A DNA stretch of 64,000 nt from Natronomonas pharaonis DSM 2160 (GTDB lineage: Archaea > Halobacteriota > Halobacteria > Halobacteriales > Haloarculaceae): the NCBI RefSeq assembly GCF_000026045.1, contig NC_007426.1, positions 1,550,001 through 1,614,000 on the forward strand, given 5' to 3'. The first letter of the stretch is position 1. Each line of letters opens with the position of its first letter. Below are positions 16,035 to 24,783 of this stretch, in pieces. The translations under genes and the position numbers were made by a program. Under the pieces are notes generated by a model. The model searched no databases and was not told the DNA's origin. It worked only from the letters and a program-made list of their open reading frames with translations.

Positions 16035-16664
16035 ATGCTTATACCGAATGAGAAAGCGAAAATGTGCATGGAGTATCGGGACCGGTGTCTCAAGACGAAG
16101 GGCGAGTACTGCCACAGCTGTGGCGTCCGTCAAAATATCCAAGTCCACCACATCGACGGCGACCACTCAAACAATGGCCTAGATAACCTCGTCCCGCTCT
16201 GTGCGAACTGTCACAGCAAAGTCCACTCGGGTGAAATAGACTGGCCGCCATCACGGTACAGGAAACTCGAAGTTGAACTCTCCGAGGAAAATTACGATGC
16301 GGTTAGTGGGGCTGCTGGCTCGCTTGGAACAGAACCAGAATGGCTGATTAACGCCATCATCGACAGGTTCCGGTCAGAGGGAGGTCTCCAGCAGGTCAGC
16401 ACCGAGCGCCTTCGCTCCTACGAATCAAGTGAACCGGAAACAGAAACAAACGGTATCGAGTCAGAGCACGCAGCAGCAGTCTACGATATTTTAGAACCAG
16501 ACGAATGGATGACGATAGGCGAGTTGTACGAGAAGTACTGTACAGAAGTCTCAAATCCAAAATCGAAGAAAACCGCAAAACGGTACATTCTGCGTCTCTG
16601 TGAAAACGGTATGGCAACGAAGCGTGGGAGAGCAAAGGGAAGGAAGTACAAAAGGGTCAGATAG
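16035..16664 (+). CDS. HNH nuclease-like protein with Orc1-like C-terminal winged helix
   Basis: 209 residues. Residues 26-64 form an HNH/zinc unit: CHSC (26-29), VHHIDGDHSNNGLDNLVPLC and CANCHSKVH. The middle (about 78-113) is a short strand plus helices. Residues 148-209 are a winged helix that matches the C-terminus of the convergent Orc1 gene next door (YDILEPDEWMTIGELYEKY and KGRKYKRV here; YDVLEEDGGWLPMGELYPEY and RGRRYRAI there). A CTTATACC box overlapping the first ATG hints that translation may begin at 16062 (MCMEYRDRC). HNH domains nick or cut DNA; an Orc-like wing could direct it to replication origins, which is inference. Confidence 0.8.
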   Translation: MLIPNEKAKMCMEYRDRCLKTKGEYCHSCGVRQNIQVHHIDGDHSNNGLDNLVPLCANCHSKVHSGEIDWPPSRYRKLEVELSEENYDAVSGAAGSLGTEPEWLINAIIDRFRSEGGLQQVSTERLRSYESSEPETETNGIESEHAAAVYDILEPDEWMTIGELYEKYCTEVSNPKSKKTAKRYILRLCENGMATKRGRAKGRKYKRVR

Positions 16665-17661
16665 CCCGATACCGCCGGCCTCGCTTCTCGCCTTTCAGTT
16701 CGACCAGATTGTATTCGGCAATCTTGCTCAGATAGTTCGAGACAGTTGTTTTCGTTCTTGCCTCGTCGACGCGCTCAGAATACTCCGGATAGAGCTCTCC
16801 CATCGGGAGCCAACCGCCGTCCTCTTCGAGCACATCGTAGATGACTCGTTGGTGGCGATTTAGCTGCGAGATAGCCTTCTGCCGGATGTTCTCTTCTGCT
16901 TCGCTGACGGCCTCGTCAACGTAGTCGGATTTGATGCTGGTGCTGTCTCGCTCGGCTTGCTTCGCGGCCTCGGCGAGCGTCCGGATCGCCACGCGGGCGT
17001 CGCCGTTAGAGACCTCGGCGATCTCCCGGAGCACGCCATCAGTCAACGACCCCGCTTCGAGCCCGACCTCGGCGCGACGGTCAAGAATGTCGACAAGCGT
17101 CGCTGTTGAGTAGGCTTCGAACTCGATGCGCCGGCAGCCACGCAGCCGCGAAACAACACGTCGGTCGAGCCCGTCCAGCAGTTCCCGCTCGCGGTTACAG
17201 ATGAGTATCATGTAGACGTGGTCGAGCGTGGTGAGCTCGTAGAGGATATCCTCGCGGCAGTCGAGTTGGTCGGCCTCGTCAAGGATGACGATGTACGGCC
17301 GGTCGTCGACGTTGCGAAGCCGACGAAGCAGTTCGTCGTGGGGAGTGCTGTGCTGCTGGATATCCATCGACTGGCCGATACCGTCGACCAGCTGCAGCAG
17401 CGCGGCGAAGCGGCTGGAGTGTTGCCAGCAGTTGATGTACTGCGCTCGCACGTCGACGAGCGACCGGCGAAGCTGTTCGACAGTGTAGCGCGCGCAGGCG
17501 GTCTTTCCTGCACCGCTCGGTCCGACGACGATAGAATGTTCTCCACGGTAGCCGTCCAAGAGTGGTTCGAGCGCGTTCGAGAGGGCATTTAGCTCGTTAT
17601 TCCGACGAAGAATTTCGCTGGGGACTGCTTCAACGTCGAGGGCGCGGGCGTCGACGATCAT
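16657..17661 (-). CDS. Orc1/Cdc6-family replication initiator, short plasmid type
   Basis: 334 residues, shorter than most chromosomal Orc1/Cdc6. The AAA+ core has Walker A GPSGAGKT (about 47-54), Walker B YIVILDEADQL and a sensor region MILICNRERELLDGLD. The C-terminal ~65 residues are the winged-helix origin-binding domain. It should bind and open the element's replication origin and load MCM. The last 8 codon bases overlap the convergent HNH gene. I see no clear inverted-repeat ORB sequences in the 97 bases upstream, so the origin is not located. Confidence 0.92.
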   Translation of the reverse strand: MIVDARALDVEAVPSEILRRNNELNALSNALEPLLDGYRGEHSIVVGPSGAGKTACARYTVEQLRRSLVDVRAQYINCWQHSSRFAALLQLVDGIGQSMDIQQHSTPHDELLRRLRNVDDRPYIVILDEADQLDCREDILYELTTLDHVYMILICNRERELLDGLDRRVVSRLRGCRRIEFEAYSTATLVDILDRRAEVGLEAGSLTDGVLREIAEVSNGDARVAIRTLAEAAKQAERDSTSIKSDYVDEAVSEAEENIRQKAISQLNRHQRVIYDVLEEDGGWLPMGELYPEYSERVDEARTKTTVSNYLSKIAEYNLVELKGEKRGRRYRAI

Positions 17662-17758
17662 CTTCTATGCGGCTGCTTTCATCGGTGGGCCTTCAACGTC
17701 AGCCGTGCGGGGCGGAAGTGGAAGGGTCCATTTAATTACGGTTCGATAGTGGAATCCT

Positions 17759-18001
17759 ATGTCGGCACACCTCGATAAAGTACGGAAGGGGCTGGGAAAG
17801 CGGGAAGTGTATATTGTGTTCCCTGTCGCCATATTTCTCACCGGCGCATTGCGGCCGATGCTTGAGTTACTGTGGTACGATAGTGCTTGGTTCGGTATTC
17901 TCGGAGCAGGGCTTGCAGCCCTTGTAACGGCATGGGAAATTAATCGTATACAAAACAGAATGGATGAGACAGCGGTGAAATACAGTGTTGCATTGGATTG
18001 A
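17759..18001 (+). CDS. Small two-helix membrane protein, 80 aa
   Basis: MSAHLDKVRKGLGKREVYIV opens a basic N-terminus, then two hydrophobic helices (about 18-38 and 44-60) and a polar tail. AATTACGG/TTTAATTA in the upstream 40 bases is a plausible promoter. It is divergent from orc. The lower GC and single-gene setting fit accessory DNA. No family is recognised. Confidence 0.6.
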   Translation: MSAHLDKVRKGLGKREVYIVFPVAIFLTGALRPMLELLWYDSAWFGILGAGLAALVTAWEINRIQNRMDETAVKYSVALD

Positions 18002-18310
18002 AATCGGAGTCGGATATGGCGGCTGTCGAAGGCAGTGTGTCCAGTATCTGGACAGCGGTATCCGTGGTGGATTGCGTCTCACGTTTGTATAGCTTCTTAT
18101 AAACACTCACCTCGGTCCGGATTCTTATTCAAATAGTCCACGACCTCACGTCCGATTTTGCCCCTTACTCAACTGCAGATTCACCAGAGCTGGCCGACCC
18201 CGCTGGCCGATTCATCCCGAAATCAGATTTCCCTATGAAGAACCTTGAACCGCCGCGTCAGTAAATTGTCATTGGCGCGAGAATCACAATCAACCACGAC
18301 ATAGAGGGTT
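18002..18310. other. Gene-free stretch with a perfect 7-base dyad
   Basis: No convincing frame on either strand. A perfect inverted repeat TGTCCAG-TAT-CTGGACA lies at 18038-18054, and TTCTTATAAACAC near 18090 looks like a promoter box with no gene behind it. This could be a binding site, part of the replication origin, or the start of an unannotated RNA; I cannot tell which. Confidence 0.4.
18038..18054. repeat. Perfect 17-base palindrome (7-base arms)
   Basis: TGTCCAG TAT CTGGACA. It is isolated in a gene-free stretch between a small membrane protein gene and the 3' end of csa3. The size and symmetry are those of a dimeric protein-binding site. Confidence 0.5.
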
Positions 18311-18958
18311 CTAAGCCATAGACAGTATTTCACCAGAAAAAGTCACACGAACACGCTTTGCCTTCTCACTGGTATCCGCCTGGATAACACCAGCTTCTTC
18401 GAGATCATTCACGTGGCGTACGACTGTACTCTTCGAGTGAGATGTTCTGCTTACAATCTCAGAAAGAGAGATCCATCCGCCTGCTTCGAGAATAATGGTG
18501 AACGTATCGGTTGTTCGGTCGGGGATTTGGGTAGTCAGATCTGGAAGAACCCACTCTCGTACCGTGCTGTCGAGGTCGCTGAAAAACAGCGCTGTATCAA
18601 TCTGATTTGCATAGACTAACGATGCAACTGTAAGCGGAAGAAGGACGTCTCGGGCTCCACCGCCTAAGGAAACAATCGTCTCTCGGTCAGGTTCAATGTC
18701 TCCAAGGAGTCGACAGCAGTCGCGAACGGTCGCTTCGAATGATGCTGTCTCGACCCGCTCGACGTTGATCTCGAAGGCCGGTTCAGCTTCGTGCAAGTAT
18801 TGTTTGACATCTGCAATTGTCTGGTTTGCCCACTCTGTATCAGATTCGGCCTCGGGGCGCAGCAATACTAACATATCTCCGCCCTGCATTCCTTGATTGA
18901 TTACTGGCCGCGTAGCACGCCGAGTATCGTAGCCAATCGGCGAAATGTAGGTGCGCAT
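18311..18958 (-). CDS. csa3: Csa3-like CARF-HTH regulator of the CRISPR locus
   Basis: 215 residues. The N-terminal ~130 residues are a Rossmann-like CARF domain, with MRTYISPIGYDTRR at the start and the nucleotide-binding loop SLGGGARDV near residue 117. The C-terminal ~75 residues are a winged HTH (SLSEIVSRTSHSKSTVVRHV). Csa3 proteins sense cyclic oligoadenylates or related nucleotides and control adaptation or interference genes. It is divergent from cas6 with a 137-base shared promoter region. Because type I-D makes no known cyclic oligoadenylate, the ligand here is an open question. Confidence 0.85.
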   Translation of the reverse strand: MRTYISPIGYDTRRATRPVINQGMQGGDMLVLLRPEAESDTEWANQTIADVKQYLHEAEPAFEINVERVETASFEATVRDCCRLLGDIEPDRETIVSLGGGARDVLLPLTVASLVYANQIDTALFFSDLDSTVREWVLPDLTTQIPDRTTDTFTIILEAGGWISLSEIVSRTSHSKSTVVRHVNDLEEAGVIQADTSEKAKRVRVTFSGEILSMA

Positions 18959-19095
18959 ATGCCCACATTCGTTGAAACAGAGAAAAACTGTGTTGGTGCA
19001 GATTCCTGCATTCGTACCCAGCAGAGTGCATATTGTCGAATAAGTATGTTTTCTTTCAGACAGGATTTAAGTAAGTGTCCGCTGAACAGTCGGCT
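18959..19095. promoter_or_regulatory. csa3/cas6 divergent promoter region
   Basis: TTTAAGTAA at 19066-19074 is centred about 26 bases before the cas6 ATG at 19096, the spacing of a leaderless haloarchaeal promoter. A small dyad TGCAG-ATTC-CTGCA at 18997-19010 lies midway between the two genes and is a candidate Csa3 operator (inference). Confidence 0.55.
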
Positions 19096-19968
19096 ATGGC
19101 CTCTGCCGGTGAAAAGGGAACCGTCGTCCCGCAAGTCCGACAGGTGACCGTGTCACTCACGCCGAGGACACGGTTCCCGGTACCGAAGTCAGATGGATAT
19201 TCCGTGTACTCTGCACTCCTCTCAGTACTCTCCGACGTAAGCGAGGAGATTGGATCGAGCGTTCACGACTCGCCACTCGGAAGCCTCCACAATAGCGGAC
19301 TACTGGGGCCGCGTGGGAGTAGTGATCGACCACATCACAAGCTGTTGCTGCCCGACGAGACCTACGAGTTGTCGCTGGGCATCGTTCACCCGGAAGATGG
19401 CGAGGTATTTCAAGCACTCGTGAACGCGCTCGTGCTACAAAATGAAACAGTCGAATTGAGTCACGGTGAACTGGAAGTGCGAGAGTTCGAGAGTTCGAAC
19501 GCGACGCACGAGGAGCTGCTGGCAGAGGCTAGTCAATACGACGATCCGACGGTTGAGATGACTTTCCAGACGGCGACGTGTATTGAAGAAGCAGACGGTG
19601 TAACGACGATGTTCCCAACCCGTGGTGCCGTCTTCAACTCACTACTGGGCAAATGGAATCGAAGTGTTCCCGAGGAGTTGGAACTGGATCTGACTCGTGA
19701 GGAGGTTGATGCAAGCGTCATTGAAAAGCCCAACGACCGGAGCTATCAGACGCATTCAGTGCTGGTCAACCGAGTGAAAAACGACAACGGTGAAAACCGG
19801 AATATCTTCCGGCAAGGGTTCACTGGCGAGTGTGCATACGCGTTCAAAGGTGCCAGTGAGAGTGTAGAGAATGCCGTGACTGCGCTGGCGCTGTTCGGAG
19901 AGTATTCAGGTGTTGGGAGTGCCGTGGCGAGAGGTTGTGGACAGGTAAGTACGGAGGTCAAGGATTGA
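19096..19968 (+). CDS. cas6: Cas6 crRNA-processing endoribonuclease
   Basis: 290 residues from ATG 19096 (an in-frame GTG at 19075 exists, but a TATA-like box places the transcript start at about 19096). Two ferredoxin-like halves end in the family glycine-rich loop (GVGSAVARGCGQVSTEV). It would cut the repeat RNA and leave an 8-base handle ending in TTGAAAC. It is first in an eight-gene operon; its stop overlaps the cas10d start (TGATG). A conserved catalytic His is not evident; HDSPLGSLHN near residue 55 is a candidate. Confidence 0.88.
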   Translation: MASAGEKGTVVPQVRQVTVSLTPRTRFPVPKSDGYSVYSALLSVLSDVSEEIGSSVHDSPLGSLHNSGLLGPRGSSDRPHHKLLLPDETYELSLGIVHPEDGEVFQALVNALVLQNETVELSHGELEVREFESSNATHEELLAEASQYDDPTVEMTFQTATCIEEADGVTTMFPTRGAVFNSLLGKWNRSVPEELELDLTREEVDASVIEKPNDRSYQTHSVLVNRVKNDNGENRNIFRQGFTGECAYAFKGASESVENAVTALALFGEYSGVGSAVARGCGQVSTEVKD

Positions 19969-22900
19969 TGACAGAGAACGATGGTAAACAGACCAAACTC
20001 GGTGAAATCGAGTCGGAGACTGATGATGTTGCAGAAGAAGAGCCTGCTGAAGGCGTTGGCTCGTTCTCACCGGCTTTCCTGGCAAACCCAGAGGAAGAAT
20101 TTGAAACGGATCCCAATTCGGAGACTGTCGATGCAAAGTTGGATAACGTCTTGGGCGAGTATATTTCGGAGGTAGACCCACGTCTTATAGAAGCTGGCTG
20201 GGCGTTCCTCCCGAACAAGAGCGTCGAATACGGCAAGGTTGACCAGTCGATGCTCAATCACACGCGAAATCTAGTGTACTTTTTACACCAGCTTGCTCGC
20301 CAGATAGAGAACACCGATCTTCCGTCGATCACACCGAAAAAACTCCGCCATCTCGTCGCACTCGCGGTCGCTCACGATTATCACAAGCTCCGCGAAGAAG
20401 ACGAGAATCCAAACGAACGGTTCGATATCAAAATCAAGGAACTAGAACCATTCATCGAGGAAATCGGGCTGGACGAATTCAGTTCTACACCGGACGATCC
20501 TGAATCAGAACTTTCGATACGAACCTTCCGCTCGTGTGCCGTCGACCATCACGACACTGAGAATGCTAACTCGACTCGCGTTACGACAACGTGGCGAGAG
20601 TATCGGCCACTAATTCGACTGGCAGACTCGATGGCTTCCTCGGCGACACCAGAGGCAGCGACGAATAATCGCGTTCAGGACCGGTTCCGTGAGGCCTTCC
20701 CCAGTGGAAACTTCGAACTCGCCTATCACCAGACCGATCACGTCAGTGGTGTTTTCACGAACTTGTTGAACAAGGTTGTGAGCGAGTATCTACAAGAGGA
20801 GTACGATTATCAACTGCTCACGATGTATCAGGATGGCTGTGTGTATCTAACACCAGCCGAACTGGACCAGCCGGAAACTGACGAAGACATTGTTGCCGCG
20901 ATCACCTCCCGCCTAGGAGACAGCATCGGAGATTCCCATCCATCGTACAACGATATCGATCAACTACGATCAAACTTCTCGATTGTCGGCGCACAGGGAC
21001 TCTACAGTTTGAACGAGCCCGATTTCTTCTATGCTGGCAGTGGAAAGATGTTGCAGGCTGTCGTTCGGAAGGGAGTCACCGATGGCGACGCGGACGCCAG
21101 CGCCACGGACGCTGCCACGGAGTCAATGGAACTGCTGGAAGCTGAACTGGGGACCAAGTTCGAGAAGACGGAGCAACAGTACGGTCTCGGTCGATTCGTG
21201 AACACAATAAAGAGCTGGTTTGTCGACCCCTTGCTTCCCAGCGACCGAACTGCGAACGACCTGATTCGAGCCACTGTCACCGCGTTCGGTCTTTCGGATG
21301 AGCTAGCTGAGGATCTTGTTGCTCTCTCAGAGGAGACTACCTCGGCGCTGACCAGTGGTGGCAAATGGGAGTACTCGTATGCAATTGCACAAGGACTTCT
21401 GGACCGACACGGAACCGGTCCCGTAATCCCCACTGTCGAGGACGAAATCGTTATGACACTGTCGGATGGGTTTGCTGCACTCGTTGAGGACGATTCTGAT
21501 TGGCAGACCCGCATTCAGAACGCACACGCGGGTGACATGGCGACAGAAGTCCAGGCGTTCATCGGAGAAACCCTCCGTATCGGTGGTGGCAATCTCATCC
21601 TCACGAGCGCGACGGTCGATACCTACGACGAATACGTCAAATCATCGCGGGGCAAGACCTGTACACTGTGTAGCCGTGGCGTCGCGGTGGGGGGGAACCT
21701 TGGACCGATGAAATCGAAACAATCCCTGACGACGTTACAGGGGGGGTTCTCGAACAGAGAGATGGTTGGCGGGATGAAACGGGATAAGCTCCTGCTGTGT
21801 TCGATCTGTCGAATCGAATTCTCGTTGCGTGAGACAGCAGCGTCCAGGCGAGACGGTGGGCGACTGTTCTTCCATCTGGTGCCTGATTATTTTTATACGC
21901 CCTACTCCTGGCGACTCTATTCTCGTCTAGTTAACCGGTTCACGGGTGAAAACCGAGTTCGACTGGGACGACTTGCTGAGCGGGTGTTCGATATTGACTC
22001 GCTGGAGGAGTTCACTGGTGTGATGGACGAATTGACACAGCCGGAAGGGAATGGGCGAACGATGATCGAGTCGCTTTCCCAGGAGTTCGACCGTAATCGG
22101 CAGTTCGGTGCCCAGACGGTCGGCTATTTCAAGAATCCGGACAACGATACCGAATTTCAGTTTTTCGGTGCGTTTCTGGCCCTCACCGTGAGCGCCTACA
22201 CTGGGATGCGTGTGTATCTGAGTTCGTCGCCTGTTCCAGAGATGCGCTCTCGTGACTTCCCGGAGTTCGCAAAGATCGGGAGTGGGTTCACGCAGGTGAC
22301 GAGCTTCTACGGCGAAACTGTCTCGTTGACCAGTCTGCAGTCGGAACTCCAGTCAGCGGCCGCCGTCGTGAAGCTTGGGTACGCGATCCAGGGTAACGAC
22401 CGCAACGACTCCCTGTTCGCAAAATACCTCCGGACAACACGAAACGAACTATTGCCGGGGTCGTATCTGCTCAAGCGTGCTGTCCAGACCTCAGATGAGG
22501 GGCCGTACATACCCGCCCTGATGAGGTATGCAGTCGCGCTCGATCAGCGAAACGCAATCAGACAGTCCAATTCACAAATGACTGATACACCACACAATCG
22601 CATCTCGACACTCGCGGAACTTGCATACGATGCCATCCGACCGGCGAGCGGACACGGCCGGAAACCGCATCGTGTCGAACGGGTGTTCCGTGAGAGCGTC
22701 AAAGCAGTATCGAAGACAGGACAGCAACTAGACCAAGAGGACTACAAGATGTGCGTGTCCGGGCGGCTTCAGAAGATGATCGACCGGCAGGCGGGGGATG
22801 CTGTCTATCCCGTCAGTGCCGAGGAATCAGACGCTGGGACGCCGCTTCAGGAGCGCATTGAGGAGTACGCGGCATACTTCGTCGACGAAATCCTCTACGG

Positions 22901-23039
22901 GATCGCAAACGGGCGTCCCTCCCAACTGAAACGACTCGAAAACAACCTCGCAGACGGGTTCTTCGGTGCGACACTTCGAGCCGAGGCAGAGTATTACGAC
23001 CAAAAAGGCGAAGAGAAACAGAAAGCAAACGAGGCCTAA
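19968..23039 (+). CDS. cas10d: Cas10d (Csc3), type I-D large subunit with HD nuclease
   Basis: 1023 residues, the signature of type I-D. An HD-type metal site occupies the N-terminal third: H98 (NHTRN), H136-D137 (AHDYHK), H194-H195 (VDHHDT) and D220 (RLADSM). A double CxxC zinc unit follows near residues 560-610 (CTLCSRG and CSICRIEF). No GGDD cyclase motif is seen, as expected for Cas10d. In type I-D this subunit recognises the PAM and supplies the DNA-cutting HD site that Cas3' lacks. It overlaps cas6 by one base and is followed by csc2 after 2 bases. Confidence 0.93.
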   Translation: MTENDGKQTKLGEIESETDDVAEEEPAEGVGSFSPAFLANPEEEFETDPNSETVDAKLDNVLGEYISEVDPRLIEAGWAFLPNKSVEYGKVDQSMLNHTRNLVYFLHQLARQIENTDLPSITPKKLRHLVALAVAHDYHKLREEDENPNERFDIKIKELEPFIEEIGLDEFSSTPDDPESELSIRTFRSCAVDHHDTENANSTRVTTTWREYRPLIRLADSMASSATPEAATNNRVQDRFREAFPSGNFELAYHQTDHVSGVFTNLLNKVVSEYLQEEYDYQLLTMYQDGCVYLTPAELDQPETDEDIVAAITSRLGDSIGDSHPSYNDIDQLRSNFSIVGAQGLYSLNEPDFFYAGSGKMLQAVVRKGVTDGDADASATDAATESMELLEAELGTKFEKTEQQYGLGRFVNTIKSWFVDPLLPSDRTANDLIRATVTAFGLSDELAEDLVALSEETTSALTSGGKWEYSYAIAQGLLDRHGTGPVIPTVEDEIVMTLSDGFAALVEDDSDWQTRIQNAHAGDMATEVQAFIGETLRIGGGNLILTSATVDTYDEYVKSSRGKTCTLCSRGVAVGGNLGPMKSKQSLTTLQGGFSNREMVGGMKRDKLLLCSICRIEFSLRETAASRRDGGRLFFHLVPDYFYTPYSWRLYSRLVNRFTGENRVRLGRLAERVFDIDSLEEFTGVMDELTQPEGNGRTMIESLSQEFDRNRQFGAQTVGYFKNPDNDTEFQFFGAFLALTVSAYTGMRVYLSSSPVPEMRSRDFPEFAKIGSGFTQVTSFYGETVSLTSLQSELQSAAAVVKLGYAIQGNDRNDSLFAKYLRTTRNELLPGSYLLKRAVQTSDEGPYIPALMRYAVALDQRNAIRQSNSQMTDTPHNRISTLAELAYDAIRPASGHGRKPHRVERVFRESVKAVSKTGQQLDQEDYKMCVSGRLQKMIDRQAGDAVYPVSAEESDAGTPLQERIEEYAAYFVDEILYGIANGRPSQLKRLENNLADGFFGATLRAEAEYYDQKGEEKQKANEA

Positions 23040-23041
23040 CA

Positions 23042-24031
23042 ATGATTCCAGACAATATCACCAACGCACTCGCAGATGGTACCGTTCCAATCGATGGCAT
23101 GACCAACACTCCCGGAACGAACTACACGACGCTCCTCGTGCTCCGGGAACTGGACAGCCATGCCATCTTCACGACGAATGGACAGGACGCCGACATCACT
23201 TCACTATCGGTCGTCGGCGACAGCGGGAGTATCGAGTACTCACCCGGACTGATGTTCATGCGGAAACAGACCGGGAGTGATCGCCGGGCTGGAAAGGCAA
23301 TTCAGCGGGAACTACTGGAGTACGACCGGAGCGATTCGATGGATGTCAACGACATGAACCCCCAGTCCGTCGAGTCAGCTCTCTACGGCAGTGCAGCCAG
23401 TGGAGACGATGATGTCGATATCGGGGTCACGTCACGAGTGATGTACGATACCGCGTTTACTGTTCGCGATGCCAGTGCGTGTATCGATGAAAAATTCCAG
23501 AACGCGCCCGGTGAGGGATACGCCAAAGGATCAACTGCAAATATTCGAGAACCAGATTTCTTCGAACCGGGAACCCTGTTCCCATGTACCATAACCCTAC
23601 GTGACGCAACACCTGCGGAAGTGGCATTTGTTACCGCAATAACAAGTAGAAATAAGCGGTACGGAGCGGCAACGACTCGGCTAGGGCGGGTGAACAATCG
23701 TATCCTCGGCCTCTACACTGGCTCTGAAGAAGGTCCGTCAAACCGAGAACTCACCGCCGAAACGATTGTCTCGTTCGCCAGCGAGAGTAATCGGACGCTT
23801 GGTGATGTCGTCCAGGCCCCAGCGCTGAATGCTGACCAGGCAGCGGCATACGTCCGAGAGGCATACGACACAGCCTGTACGGAGACAGTTGCACAGACAC
23901 CCGTTGATGACGAGGTGCTCGACGAATTACTGGCGCTCACAGATGACGACGATCTCCGAGCTGTGCTTGAGGCCCAACAACCACACTCACGATCGTTCAT
24001 TGATGACGCAATCGCGGCAGACGAGAGCTAA
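23042..24031 (+). CDS. csc2: Csc2 (Cas7d), type I-D backbone subunit
   Basis: 329 residues. The N-terminal VLRELDSHAIFTTNG and the following LMFMRKQTGSDRRAGKAIQR are the recognisable Csc2 segments, and later parts fit an RRM-type Cas7 fold. Several copies should coat the crRNA in the effector complex. The gene lies 2 bases after cas10d and 8 bases before csc1. The family call rests on the motif resemblance and the operon position between Cas10d and Csc1. Confidence 0.92.
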   Translation: MIPDNITNALADGTVPIDGMTNTPGTNYTTLLVLRELDSHAIFTTNGQDADITSLSVVGDSGSIEYSPGLMFMRKQTGSDRRAGKAIQRELLEYDRSDSMDVNDMNPQSVESALYGSAASGDDDVDIGVTSRVMYDTAFTVRDASACIDEKFQNAPGEGYAKGSTANIREPDFFEPGTLFPCTITLRDATPAEVAFVTAITSRNKRYGAATTRLGRVNNRILGLYTGSEEGPSNRELTAETIVSFASESNRTLGDVVQAPALNADQAAAYVREAYDTACTETVAQTPVDDEVLDELLALTDDDDLRAVLEAQQPHSRSFIDDAIAADES

Positions 24032-24039
24032 TCCGAGCC

Positions 24040-24783
24040 ATGGAGGTACTTGAAGCAACGCTGACAACACACGGGAAGGTCGGGTTTGCATCTCGTGAGG
24101 TCGGTCGGATGGCCGACACCGACCCGTATATCCTCAACACAGCGTTACATTATGCGCTCGGTCTGGCGGGTGGCAACTACGTTGACGTCACGCACCAGCC
24201 GACATACATAGAGGATACAGCGGACATCGTAGACGAAGTGTACGTAACTCCAGCGACACCTGTCGCGGTTGAGAGCGAGTCAATCCGAACGGAATACCTC
24301 ACGACCAACCGGAACGCGAGAGCGGATACCTACGCAACCCCGAACTATCCGGCCGAGGACGATCCCACAGGAAAGGCCAGCCAGAACCTGCCAACGTTCG
24401 AGCGTGAACGAGCGCTAGCGCCGGGCAACCACTTCCGGTTCTATGTCTTTCCATACGGCCGGACAGCTAAGTCAGCCAAAGAGACACTGCCGTCGTACAT
24501 CCGACTGGGAAAAAAGCGTGGGAAAGGACGCGTTCGCTATCGTATCGTTGAGGCCGAGCGAAAATCGGGGACATTCTCGCTAGGTCACCCGTTGAGCATC
24601 TACGATCATGACGCACAGCCACTCGGTGGCGTTGTAATGCGGCAGATGCAACCCACACCGCTCTGGTTCGAGGGCAAGTTCGAAGCTGACCACTACGCGA
24701 TAGAATCCCCGACTGAGTCTGCTGATCGCGTGTACTATCCGGCAGGTGCCAAATTCCTCGCAACGAAGCGTGGCGATGTCTGA
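24040..24783 (+). CDS. csc1: Csc1 (Cas5d-type), type I-D crRNA 5'-end subunit
   Basis: 247 residues starting MEVLEATLTTHGKVGFASRE. It has the RAMP-type ferredoxin fold with a hydrophobic NHFRFYVFPYGRTA segment and a conserved LPSYIRLGKKRGKGRVRY motif typical of Csc1. It should cap the crRNA handle next to Cas10d. The stop overlaps the cas3' start by 8 bases, so translation is coupled. Confidence 0.9.
   Translation: MEVLEATLTTHGKVGFASREVGRMADTDPYILNTALHYALGLAGGNYVDVTHQPTYIEDTADIVDEVYVTPATPVAVESESIRTEYLTTNRNARADTYATPNYPAEDDPTGKASQNLPTFERERALAPGNHFRFYVFPYGRTAKSAKETLPSYIRLGKKRGKGRVRYRIVEAERKSGTFSLGHPLSIYDHDAQPLGGVVMRQMQPTPLWFEGKFEADHYAIESPTESADRVYYPAGAKFLATKRGDV

Noticed and set aside
16657-17758. 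Search for ORB-type origin boxes around orc
   Set aside because: Only a single weak GTGGAA half-site near 17750 was seen; not enough to call an origin.
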